A DNA stretch of 21,237 nt from a virus. The stretch covers positions 1 to 21,237 of IMG/VR virus record IMGVR_UViG_3300031227_000512, one strand, 5' to 3'. Positions within the stretch are counted from its first letter, which is position 1. Every line of letters begins with the position of its first letter. The notes under the pieces were generated by a model, which was given only the letters and a program-made list of their open reading frames with translations, had not been told where the DNA came from and ran no database searches. This document shows positions 6,076-11,625 of this stretch, in pieces. The position numbers were made by a program, and so were the translations under genes.

Positions 6076-6958
6076 GGTCTTCAATCCTTCCTGCGTCAAC
6101 CAGTTCTGTGTGTTGGTTGCAGAACTTTCTGGCTTGGCAGTATCTGCATCTTGCGACCTTTCCTGGCCTGTGTTCGATGTGGTATGTTGAATTCAGTGTG
6201 TCCTTGTGTTCGATTGCTGCAGCTTCGGTCTTGTGAACTTTCATTGCTCTCTTGCCGCCATCCTTCTTGATCGCCCATGATTCTCCGGAGGTCCATAACT
6301 CTTCATCATTACACTCTGGCATGTCTCCTTGGTCCATTGCTACTGTTTTTTCAAATAGGTCCATTCGCTCTCCTATGTACTTGAGCGTCTCTTCATCTCC
6401 CCAAAGGTCTATCTCTTTTACCATGATCCTGGTTTGTGGGTATTCAGGATCCTCTTTTGCTTTCTTCTGACTCCAGTCTGTGAAGATCAACCATATCTTT
6501 GCTTTCTGAACCACTGTGTAGTTGTTCTGGATCGCCAGCCATCTGTAAATGCTGAGCTGTTTCTTGTAGTCTTCATCCCTGCTTCCGTATATGATTGTCC
6601 ACACTGATGTACTTTTTACATCGATTAGTTGCCATCGTTTGTCACTGATTTCCTTCAGGATATCATATTTCCCTGAGATAATCTTGTTCTTCACTGCCTT
6701 CTTGAGTCTCTCTTCCTGCTTGCAACCGGTCAGATTGACCTTCTCTACTGAGTCATGGATCGCTGTTCCGTATCTGCTTGCGATTAAGTCTTCCACATCC
6801 ATTTCCAGTCTGTCCCAGTTCTGCTTCTTCAGTGCATAGGCCCTTGGTGGCTGCATCAGTGTTGTTGCGCTCAGTGTGTTTTCATCGTAGTCGTATTCAT
6901 CATTCTCCAGCCATTCCACTACGAAGTCCGGGAAGTTTCTCTTGTTTGTGTATTTCAT
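6065..6958 (-). CDS. PD-(D/E)XK (RecB/Cas4-like) exonuclease, 297 aa
   Basis: Motifs in order: GTAIHDSVE with H68, GKYDIL with D99, QLIDVKS with D113 and K115, and QLSIYRWL (Q134-x-x-x-Y138). Together these are the RecB-family nuclease core. The C-terminus has C271-x2-C274-x5-C280, the spacing of the C-terminal Fe-S cysteines in Cas4/AddB proteins. A fourth ligand is not obvious (C79 or C216 are candidates). In phages such an exonuclease resects double-strand ends to feed an annealing protein, here the Sak protein encoded just downstream. Start 6958 follows GGAGAAAAAAGA and overlaps the preceding stop. Confidence 0.85.
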   Translation of the reverse strand: MKYTNKRNFPDFVVEWLENDEYDYDENTLSATTLMQPPRAYALKKQNWDRLEMDVEDLIASRYGTAIHDSVEKVNLTGCKQEERLKKAVKNKIISGKYDILKEISDKRWQLIDVKSTSVWTIIYGSRDEDYKKQLSIYRWLAIQNNYTVVQKAKIWLIFTDWSQKKAKEDPEYPQTRIMVKEIDLWGDEETLKYIGERMDLFEKTVAMDQGDMPECNDEELWTSGESWAIKKDGGKRAMKVHKTEAAAIEHKDTLNSTYHIEHRPGKVARCRYCQARKFCNQHTELVDAGRIEDHDN

Positions 6959-7245
6959 TCTTTTTTCTCCAGTTCATTTATTTCCTTGATTTGTTGTTCT
7001 GTTAGTTCTATAAAAACAGCAGGACTTTCTGCTAAATTTATAAAATCAGATTTTACTATTGATAGAGCATTTCCATCAATACTACACATAAACTCTTCTT
7101 TGTTTCTGCTGTTCAGAACTACTTTGACTACTGCTCTCACTGCTGATTTCAGACTTGATGGTATCCCAAAAAGTACACCTGTCCCACTTTCATAGGCACA
7201 ATATAATTCTTCTGTCATTTGGTCGATTCTTTCTTCTGATTTCAT
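6955..7245 (-). CDS. Unknown protein, 96 aa
   Basis: It begins MKSEERIDQMTEELY and has a central Ala/Val-rich helix (SLKSAVRAVVKVVLNSR), a region with strand character (MCSIDGNALSIVKSDFI), and a C-terminal helix rich in Glu. I see no recognised motif or metal site. GAGGTAATTATACA before the ATG fixes the start. It is coupled to the exonuclease by a 4-base ATGA overlap, so the two proteins are likely made together, and a partner role is possible. Confidence 0.8.
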   Translation of the reverse strand: MKSEERIDQMTEELYCAYESGTGVLFGIPSSLKSAVRAVVKVVLNSRNKEEFMCSIDGNALSIVKSDFINLAESPAVFIELTEQQIKEINELEKKE

Positions 7246-7418
7246 TGTATAATTACCTCATCTGATATTGTTGCTTCTCCATTCTTCATGATCAAGTGAT
7301 CTACTCTTTCTCCGCACTTTGTGCAGAATCCCCAGTCTCCTGGTGTCATGCCTTGTTTGATTGCTTTCTCATAGTCTGGCTTGACCTCTGCATTGCACTT
7401 CTTGTGGATTACAGTCAT
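7242..7418 (-). CDS. Small zinc-binding protein, 58 aa
   Basis: Starting at ATG 7418 the protein is MTVIHKKCNAEVKPDYEKA, with a second knuckle GFCTKCGERVDHL. Three cysteines plus a nearby histidine (HKKC...CTKC) could bind one zinc. The ATG overlaps the preceding stop (ATGA), and longer in-frame starts would run through the upstream gene. The fold looks like a single ribbon with a short tail. Confidence 0.72.
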   Translation of the reverse strand: MTVIHKKCNAEVKPDYEKAIKQGMTPGDWGFCTKCGERVDHLIMKNGEATISDEVIIQ

Positions 7419-7537
7419 TGTTCTTCTCCTTTTGTTGGGCAGTGGTCTTCTGCTCCACATCTTGTTGATAGTAATGCTCCGCACACACTACATCTCCATC
7501 CTCTTGCAGGTCTTGGCACTCTTATTGCTTGATTCAT
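7415..7537 (-). CDS. Zinc-ribbon microprotein, 40 aa
   Basis: From ATG 7537 this is MNQAIRVPRPARGWRCSVCG, then STRCGAEDHCP, giving C-x-x-C and C-x5-C ligands. The start overlaps the stop of the SWIM gene as ATGA. The N-terminal Arg/Pro stretch is basic. A longer in-frame start at 7636 would lie in the SWIM gene and is rejected. It is one of the micro-ribbon series, of unknown role. Confidence 0.68.
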   Translation of the reverse strand: MNQAIRVPRPARGWRCSVCGALLSTRCGAEDHCPTKGEEQ

Positions 7538-7743
7538 TGTTTGTCCCTCTGTTCTCTCATGTAGTCCAGCTCTGCTTTGAAGGCATCGATGTGCTTGCAT
7601 TGTGCTCCTGCCTTGGTATGGTGTGGGCATGTGCAACTTATCTGTCCGTTTTCAAAAACGACTTTATAAAAAGCTCCTGGTGTGCTTTCGCTTTCCACCA
7701 GGCCTGTTGTTTTGTATTCCTTTCTGATGTTAGTTACTCTCAT
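7534..7743 (-). CDS. Stand-alone SWIM zinc-finger protein, 69 aa
   Basis: The motif SCTCPHHTKAGAQCKHI is an exact SWIM signature (C-x-C-x9-C-x-H), preceded by strands AFYKVVFENGQI, as in the beta-beta-alpha SWIM core. Family members bind DNA or proteins and are usually parts of larger proteins, so a free one of 69 residues is short. ATG 7743 has GGGGGAGAAGCAG upstream. A second SWIM domain is fused to a nuclease-like domain at 4215-4772. Confidence 0.82.
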   Translation of the reverse strand: MRVTNIRKEYKTTGLVESESTPGAFYKVVFENGQISCTCPHHTKAGAQCKHIDAFKAELDYMREQRDKQ

Positions 7744-7927
7744 CTGCTTCTCCCCCTACATCATCTTCCTTGTTGATGATAGCCACTCGCTTATCTTCCA
7801 GCTTGTCTGCGGCCAGCAAGATAATCTTCTCTATCTGCTCTTTGTTTGCTTTTGCCAGGATCTCATTCACTATTGTCCACTGGTCTTTAGTCAGGCCCAT
7901 CACTGCTACTTTTTTGTCTTGTTTCAT
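7730..7927 (-). CDS. Unknown helical protein, 65 aa
   Basis: This is a small helical chain: LTKDQWTIVNEILAKANKEQ, IEKIILLAADKLEDKRV and an acidic tail (GGEADESN). It has no metal site. The strong SD GAGGGGAAAAAT precedes ATG 7927. It overlaps the SWIM gene by 14 bases. The first part resembles the helical bundles of small phage adaptor proteins, but the function is unknown. Confidence 0.78.
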   Translation of the reverse strand: MKQDKKVAVMGLTKDQWTIVNEILAKANKEQIEKIILLAADKLEDKRVAIINKEDDVGGEADESN

Positions 7928-7937
7928 ATTTTTCCCC

Positions 7938-8282
7938 TCATTTCTTTTTCTCAGGAAATCCCAATCTGTTTCGGATCTCCTGGATTGCTTCTCTCGTTGT
8001 TCTTGTGTCTTCTATCCCTATGGTCTTGCAGTCTTCTTTGCTCAGTACCATTGTTACTCCGAGTTTGGTCTCTGCGATTGTCATTGGTCCCTTCTTCTTT
8101 GGTGCTTTTTCCTTCTGCTGCATCCCTTCTAACTTTTCGAAGTATGCGTGCTTTGCTTCAATCCATGCAACTGGTCTTCCTGCTGTTGCTATCATTTCTT
8201 TCTGCAGTTTCTCTATGTGTTCCTTCTGTACTTCTGTTGTCTTCTTTCCTACATGCTTTCTGTCTAATTGTTTTTTTTCCAT
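7938..8282 (-). CDS. Unknown basic protein, 114 aa
   Basis: Very basic N-terminal two thirds (MEKKQLDRKHVGKK, KEKAPKKKG) are followed by MTIAETKLGVTMVLSKEDCK and a helix TTREAIQEIRNRLGF. It is probably nucleic-acid-associated by charge alone. The frame could start at 8291, but ATG 8282 is directly preceded by GGAGTTGATACGA, a copy of the shared extended SD leader, and is preferred. Confidence 0.75.
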   Translation of the reverse strand: MEKKQLDRKHVGKKTTEVQKEHIEKLQKEMIATAGRPVAWIEAKHAYFEKLEGMQQKEKAPKKKGPMTIAETKLGVTMVLSKEDCKTIGIEDTRTTREAIQEIRNRLGFPEKKK

Positions 8283-8300
8283 TCGTATCAACTCCGTTTC

Positions 8301-8441
8301 TTATTGCCAGTAGCCACATTTGCGGCATACTTGGATCTTGAATTCCATGCCATCTTCTCGCATGATACTGTCTCTCATGTCATGTGAGTCCTCTCCATCG
8401 AGGCATGTTTTTGGTCCTATGTATCCTTTGACTGGTTTCAT
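8301..8441 (-). CDS. Small cysteine-containing protein, 46 aa
   Basis: It begins MKPVKGYIGPKTCLDGEDSH and ends VCRKCGYWQ, with a CxxC knuckle and a single upstream cysteine, so a three-Cys plus His zinc site is possible. Its ATG overlaps the previous stop (ATGA). Despite its length, coupling and codon pattern match its neighbours. The function is unknown. Confidence 0.68.
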   Translation of the reverse strand: MKPVKGYIGPKTCLDGEDSHDMRDSIMREDGMEFKIQVCRKCGYWQ

Positions 8442-8608
8442 CTTGAGATTCCCAGGAACTCATTCCAGCATTTGTCGCTGCAGATTCCTGATATATGTTG
8501 TTCTCTTTGCCATGCCGGTGCTCTTGGGAACTCTACTTGAATGTTAAGTTCTGGATGTTTTCTTTCCAGGACTGGTGTGTATTCCTTTTGACAGTTTGGG
8601 CATTTCAT
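8438..8608 (-). CDS. Zinc-ribbon microprotein, 56 aa
   Basis: The sequence starts MKCPNCQKEYTPVLER and ends GICSDKCWNEFLG, giving C-x-x-C and C-x3-C ligands separated by about 38 residues, which resembles a treble-clef finger. ATG 8608 overlaps the stop of the lipoprotein gene. It is short but well supported by position and the complete ligand set. Confidence 0.75.
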   Translation of the reverse strand: MKCPNCQKEYTPVLERKHPELNIQVEFPRAPAWQREQHISGICSDKCWNEFLGISR

Positions 8609-8862
8609 TGTGCTGCCTCTGCTTGTCCCCTTCTACTGCAATCAGGCATTCCTTTGGTCCCATGTTTTGGTTTGCTCTTACCTATCTCATCGCAATAAGG
8701 GAGTTCAACACAGACTCCATTGTCGCATGATGTTGGTCCCTTCATTTGCTGTTCTGCTACTTTAATCTCTACTTCTTGCAGTTGTTGTTCCGGTTGAGTT
8801 ATGACCTCTTCGCATCCTGTCAATATCAGAAATGCAATCAGTCCTAATGCTACCCATCTCAT
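8605..8862 (-). CDS. Small lipoprotein, 85 aa
   Basis: The N-terminus MRWVALGLIAFLILTGCEEV is a signal peptide with a lipobox (L-T-G-C17), so the mature protein would be lipid-anchored outside the cell membrane. The mature part has a Gln/Glu-rich stalk and five further cysteines (SCDNGVCVELPYCDE), suggesting disulfides. A lipoprotein in a virus early block could act in superinfection exclusion, but that is inference. Start 8862 follows GGGGAAGGAACA and overlaps the preceding stop. Confidence 0.78.
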   Translation of the reverse strand: MRWVALGLIAFLILTGCEEVITQPEQQLQEVEIKVAEQQMKGPTSCDNGVCVELPYCDEIGKSKPKHGTKGMPDCSRRGQAEAAQ

Positions 8863-9029
8863 TGTTCCTTCCCCTGTTCCACTATGATTTCTATAAATTC
8901 TTCAGTGTCTGCCTCATCGAATCCGTCTTCTCTTAGGTTTGTCTGGATCTTCTTCACTGCCCATTTCAGTTGCTTCACTGCTTCTATGCTGACTATTGAG
9001 TCAGCTCTTTTGTAGGTTGTTTTGTTCAT
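8859..9029 (-). CDS. Unknown helical protein, 56 aa
   Basis: It reads MNKTTYKRADSIVSIEAVKQ followed by an amphipathic helix (WAVKKIQTNLRE) and an acidic stretch ending in a helix (EEFIEIIVEQG). No motif was recognised. ATG 9029 overlaps the upstream stop and its own stop overlaps the lipoprotein start, both as ATGA. Its composition is like the neighbouring genes. Confidence 0.7.
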   Translation of the reverse strand: MNKTTYKRADSIVSIEAVKQLKWAVKKIQTNLREDGFDEADTEEFIEIIVEQGKEQ

Positions 9030-9124
9030 TCTTGACTCCGGTCTTCACAGATTTCCTGTGCTTCTTGATCGCTTTTGCCTTCCATCCTGAGTTTGTAATA
9101 AAGGCTTTTGCTGTCGGTTTTCAT
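9026..9124 (-). CDS. Unknown microprotein, 32 aa
   Basis: This is a 32-residue chain, MKTDSKSLYYKLRMEGKSDQ and then EAQEICEDRSQE. It is held in place by ATGA overlaps on both sides, which argues for real translation. The length is too short for domain recognition. Confidence 0.55.
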   Translation of the reverse strand: MKTDSKSLYYKLRMEGKSDQEAQEICEDRSQE

Positions 9125-9396
9125 TTGTCTTCCCCCAGGACTATCATCTCGATCTCGATTCGTCCTTCGTCTGTTGCTCCGATTAAATATTTTGTCTTCA
9201 TCAGCTTTGTTATTGTTGCCGGTGAGATTGAGTCTTCTATTATGATGCTGTCTCTTGTCATCCTGATCTTGGTTCCCTTTGCGTTGTTGCAGTGCTGTGT
9301 GCAGTCTTCTCTCAGGATCTCATTTATTGTTGTCCAGAACTCGCTTCTTAGTTGAGGTTGTAGGTCCTCGATTTGTTTTAAAATTTTTTCTGTCAT
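9121..9396 (-). CDS. Unknown protein, 91 aa
   Basis: The chain has an N-terminal helix (KILKQIEDLQPQLRSEFWTT), a central segment with two cysteines (EDCTQHCNN) and a beta-rich C-terminal half (RDSIIIEDS, KYLIGATDEGRIEIEMI). I see no match. It is the first gene after promoter P2, with GGAGACGATACGAA directly before ATG 9396, so it is probably expressed together with the other P1-P3 units. Confidence 0.82.
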   Translation of the reverse strand: MTEKILKQIEDLQPQLRSEFWTTINEILREDCTQHCNNAKGTKIRMTRDSIIIEDSISPATITKLMKTKYLIGATDEGRIEIEMIVLGEDK

Positions 9397-9415
9397 TTCG
9401 TATCGTCTCCTTGGT

Positions 9416-9427
9416 TGCCCTTTGGGC
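9416..9427 (-). promoter_or_regulatory. Small hairpin in the P2 leader
   Basis: GCCC-AAA-GGGC on the minus strand can fold into a four-pair stem just upstream of the SD of the 91-aa gene. It falls in the predicted 5' untranslated part of the P2 transcript. It is weak and possibly fortuitous. Confidence 0.25.
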
Positions 9428-9454
9428 TTCCTTTACACACAGAATGGCGTTGAC

Positions 9455-9481
9455 CTTTAAAAAAGTTTCTATTAGTACTAC
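9455..9481 (-). promoter_or_regulatory. Promoter P2 (copy 2 of the repeated promoter)
   Basis: On the minus strand this is GTAGTACTAATAGAAAC followed by TTTTTTAAAG. It matches P1 at 24 of 27 positions. The BRE is AGAAAC and the TATA box TTTTTTAAA. The distance to the downstream ATG (9396) is close to that of P1 and P3, consistent with a common architecture. Confidence 0.72.
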
Positions 9482-9534
9482 TCAAACTCGGCTATTTGGC
9501 CTTGGAATTGTGGTGTTTCAATCCGATATTATGC

Positions 9535-10332
9535 TCAATTACCCCCCTTTATAGAGGAGATAGCCTCTTTGTTCTGTGTCAATTTCCTGATCGCTTCCTC
9601 GGTCTTGTCTCCCCATCTCTCTTTCAGGAAGTCCATCATCATCTTCATCCTGGTTTCTGAGGATCTCAATCCTTTTCTCATTCGTCTGAATTCTTTTGCT
9701 TTGTTCTTGCATTGTCCGCCGCAGAACTTCTGCTTCCTTGGTCCTTTGTTTTGCCAGACTGTTTCCATGATATCCCCACACCACCAACATCGATATCCCC
9801 CTTTGATTTTTCTGTGATTCTGTTTTAGTTTGATATCCATTGCCTTGAGTTTCTTGCTTACTGCTCCTTGGTCCAGTTTTAGTTCCTTGGCTATTTCTGC
9901 TGCAGAGATTCCGGTCTGATATAATCTCTTGATCTCCTTCAGATATCCTGTATGTGTCTTGGTCTTGTTTTTGAATGGGAAGTATAATGGTTCAGTGCAG
10001 TGTGATTTATTCATTGTCACATTATGATCTCTGAGGATCTTACGGATATTCTCTGGATTCATGTTGAGCATCCTTCCGATTCCAATTGAGCTTCTTCCGT
10101 TCCAGTAATGTTTAAGGATCCTTTTTATCAGCTTCATTCTTCCGGGATGTTTTCCGCTATGTAGTGGTTCGAGTCCGAGTCTTACTCTTGTCTTTGCGAT
10201 TGTACTCACAGATATTTCGAATGTCTCTGCCATCGTTTTTTGAATCCCATCACGATCTGCGCTGTTCCATTGTTGTATGAATCTCTGGCCATCAAGTGTG
10301 TGTTCCTGGAATCTCTTGGTTGAGTACATCAT
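9535..10332 (-). CDS. Multi-HTH DNA-binding protein with C-terminal zinc finger, 265 aa
   Basis: Three helix-turn-helix-like units are visible: about 15-55 (ETFEISVSTIAKTRVRLGL), 66-105 (SSIGIGRMLNMNPENIRKIL) and 128-168 (GISAAEIAKELKLDQGAVSK). A zinc module follows with C182-x2-C185 and C204-x3-C208 (RCWWCG...KFCGGQCKN), similar to treble clefs in nuclease-associated proteins. The rest is basic. It is likely a sequence-specific DNA binder, perhaps a regulator at the early/late junction. I saw no nuclease triad and no inverted repeats. The gene is coupled to its upstream neighbour by an ATGA overlap. Confidence 0.75.
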   Translation of the reverse strand: MMYSTKRFQEHTLDGQRFIQQWNSADRDGIQKTMAETFEISVSTIAKTRVRLGLEPLHSGKHPGRMKLIKRILKHYWNGRSSIGIGRMLNMNPENIRKILRDHNVTMNKSHCTEPLYFPFKNKTKTHTGYLKEIKRLYQTGISAAEIAKELKLDQGAVSKKLKAMDIKLKQNHRKIKGGYRCWWCGDIMETVWQNKGPRKQKFCGGQCKNKAKEFRRMRKGLRSSETRMKMMMDFLKERWGDKTEEAIRKLTQNKEAISSIKGGN

Positions 10333-10634
10333 TTGAATGCCTCTTTTCTCTTCTTCCTGGCTTCTTGTAATGCTGCGGCTTCTTGTTGCATCTGTTGGTC
10401 CAGTACTTTTCGTTGATCATCGATGTACTTCATCCGCATTATATGTTCTCGGTCTTCTTCTTCTGCTGTTCCATACATATCGATTAATGTCTTGTTTATC
10501 AAGTCATTCAGCCATTTGGTGTTTGGTCTGTGTTTCTGGATCTGTCTGACGATTATCTCAGCTCTCACAGATAAAGTCACACTGTGTCCCCTGTTTTTGG
10601 CCAGGAGTATGTTCTTTGGTCTTCCCTTTTTCAT
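10329..10634 (-). CDS. Ribbon-helix-helix-like regulator, 101 aa
   Basis: The region HSVTLSVRAEIIVRQIQKHR, then PNTKWLNDLINKTLIDMYG, has the strand-helix-helix spacing of CopG/Arc-type regulators, with the strand TLSV for the DNA groove and the turn at RPNTKW. A basic N-terminus (MKKGRPKN) and a long C-terminal coiled helix (DQQMQQEAAALQEARKK) follow. RHH proteins bind as dimers to palindromes, and a perfect 13-bp palindrome lies about 20 bases upstream. ATG 10634 with GGAGATGATACGA upstream is preferred over the frame's earlier start at 10643. Confidence 0.68.
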   Translation of the reverse strand: MKKGRPKNILLAKNRGHSVTLSVRAEIIVRQIQKHRPNTKWLNDLINKTLIDMYGTAEEEDREHIMRMKYIDDQRKVLDQQMQQEAAALQEARKKRKEAFK

Positions 10635-10654
10635 TCGTATCATCTCCGTTAATT

Positions 10655-10667
10655 GGATTAGTAATCC
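10655..10667. promoter_or_regulatory. Perfect 13-bp palindrome, candidate operator
   Basis: GGATTA-G-TAATCC is a perfect dyad. Flanking bases extend it to about 12 bp per arm with mismatches. It lies in the leader of the ribbon-helix-helix-like gene, a typical place for autoregulation. No binding evidence exists beyond symmetry and position. Confidence 0.45.
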
Positions 10668-10937
10668 GATTATTAATCTTTTCTAATTCATCAGTATCTT
10701 GTTGTTTTAGCTCTTCTTCTTTGCTTTTCTTCTTTCTTTTCTTCTTTTTTTTTAGTCTTGCATGTATTGCAATCGTAATATTTAAATAGAAAGAGCATCT
10801 TACCTACAATTGAACCTGGAAGTTCATTGGTTGTTGGTGCTCCTTCTTTATTCTTTTCTGCATTATTAACTCGATTACTAATTTCTTTTTCACGATTTTG
10901 AAGGTCTGATTCTTTTTAAAATCATCGATTAATGTAT
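10668..10937. other. Gene-poor AT-rich region with only degenerate ORFs
   Basis: No ORF with a normal start and SD fills this stretch. It holds a pyrimidine-rich run on the plus strand (about 10712-10753), a TATA-like box at 10907-10923, and two short minus ORFs. One is a 29-codon GTG ORF (10804-10893), positioned where a leaderless transcript would start. The other is a 35-codon ORF (10691-10798) reading MLFLFKYYDCNTCKTKKKEE. The latter frame stays open upstream to 10919 without an initiator, so it may be a decayed gene. It separates early and late blocks and could also hold a regulatory or replication site. Confidence 0.5.
10907..10923 (-). promoter_or_regulatory. TATA-type promoter element shared with the HNH gene
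   Basis: The 17 bases GATTTTAAAAAGAATCA on the minus strand occur identically upstream of the HNH endonuclease gene at 18832-18848. The central TTTTAAAAAG is TATA-like. Transcription would start near 10890, at a GTG. Confidence 0.45.
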
Positions 10938-11168
10938 TCAATATCCAGGATACATCGCTTCATGGGCCTTGGCATCGTAGTTGTCATGGTTCTTGTCTTT
11001 GACTACTGCTCTGCGCTGCATGATTTGTTCTTTTCTGAATTTGAGTGTCTCTCCCCTGGTTGTGTTGATCTCTACCCATCCATCTTCGAGCTCTGTTAGA
11101 ATTCCTGTGTAATAAAAGGATCCGTTATGCTTGGACACCTCTATCTTCTCAATTTTGTCTTCTGTCAT
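10938..11168 (-). CDS. Sm/SH3-like small beta-barrel protein, 76 aa
   Basis: NGSFYYTGILTELEDGWVEI, then NTTRGETLKFRKEQIMQRR, has the G-x-(L)-x-E-x-x-D-G-x-V-x-I-x-T pattern of Sm- or KOW/SH3-type barrels, with a basic patch at the end of the last strand. Such small barrels bind RNA or act as adaptors. This gene is the first after promoter P3 and its ATG follows GGAGATGATACGAT, so it is expressed like the other P-driven units. The fold assignment is by pattern only. Confidence 0.65.
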   Translation of the reverse strand: MTEDKIEKIEVSKHNGSFYYTGILTELEDGWVEINTTRGETLKFRKEQIMQRRAVVKDKNHDNYDAKAHEAMYPGY

Positions 11169-11227
11169 ATCGTATCATCTCCATTGTTGCTGATTTCAGC
11201 CTGATTTAGTATTAAATGTTCCATTGT

Positions 11228-11254
11228 CTTTTTAAAAGTTTTGATTTGTACTTA
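11228..11254 (-). promoter_or_regulatory. Promoter P3 (copy 3 of the repeated promoter)
   Basis: The minus strand reads TAAGTACAAATCAAAAC followed by TTTTAAAAAG, 23 of 27 positions as in P1. The BRE is CAAAAC and the TATA box TTTTAAAAA. It lies just past the stop of the 60-aa membrane protein gene and drives the Sm-like gene and probably the genes after it. Confidence 0.7.
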
Positions 11255-11434
11255 TGTTTTCTTTGTAAATATCACAACAGAAATCAGTGCGGCTCCCCAT
11301 ATGATTGCTGCTATTACCTGGTCTATCTGATAACTTGTGAGCTCGTTTAGTCCATGTAAATAATAAGCATCCCTGGTTTGTGCTTCTGTCCTGGATGATG
11401 AATTGTGGCACGTTGTCAATCCGTTTATTGCCAC
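11252..11434 (-). CDS. Small C-terminally anchored membrane protein, about 60 aa
   Basis: The C-terminal 20 residues (VIAAIIWGAALISVVIFTKK) form one membrane helix with a positive end, and the N-terminal part (TCHNSSSRTEAQTRDAYYLH) is polar. The start is unclear. A frame from ATG 11482 exists but lacks an SD and overlaps the HExxH gene. GTG 11434 or TTG 11419, with AAGGGTGG nearby, are more plausible. It follows two other membrane protein genes, so it may belong to a lysis or entry cassette. Confidence 0.55.
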   Translation of the reverse strand: MAINGLTTCHNSSSRTEAQTRDAYYLHGLNELTSYQIDQVIAAIIWGAALISVVIFTKKT

Positions 11435-11625
11435 CCTTCGTTCCAGGATCCTACTGTTATCTCGTATGTTGAGTTTGGGCATCCGAAGTATTTGTGGATC
11501 TGTACGTGTGCTCTCTCATGGCTTTCAACATTTTTGTATATGATACCCCATGCTGCAGCACTAAATCCTACTATCACTATGAGAATGAATGTGATCTCCC
11601 AAAAGGTCACCCATCCATGTCTCAT
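11425..11625 (-). CDS. Membrane-anchored mini-protein with HExxH motif, 66 aa
   Basis: Residues 8-29 form one membrane helix (FWEITFILIVIVGFSAAAW). Right after it comes ESHERAHVQIHKYFGC, in which H36-E37-x-x-H40 is a zinc metallopeptidase signature and H44 or a later acid could be a third ligand. At 66 residues it is far shorter than normal peptidases, so activity is uncertain. Small archaeal proteins with HE-x-x-H near a membrane helix exist, but I know no assigned function. It directly follows the holin-like gene (TAA then ATG), which suggests a joint role in envelope opening. Confidence 0.68.
   Translation of the reverse strand: MRHGWVTFWEITFILIVIVGFSAAAWGIIYKNVESHERAHVQIHKYFGCPNSTYEITVGSWNEGWQ

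Noticed and set aside
6065-6958. Exonuclease considered as a true CRISPR Cas4
   Set aside because: No cas1/cas2 or repeats in the window, and the fourth Fe-S cysteine is not clear. Pairing with an annealing protein points to viral recombination instead.
7682-8341. Plus-strand ORF of 219 codons
   Set aside because: Antisense shadow, Leu/Phe/Cys/Ser-rich, no ribosome site, opposite four coupled minus genes with good SDs.
10160-10180. GGTTCGAGTCC on the plus strand, like a tRNA T-loop
   Set aside because: The flanks do not form a T-stem (two of five pairs fail), no acceptor or anticodon arm was seen, and it lies inside the multi-HTH coding gene.
9535-10332. Multi-HTH protein considered as a transposase of an insertion element
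   Set aside because: No DDE or tyrosine/serine recombinase residues, no terminal inverted repeats or target duplication seen around it.
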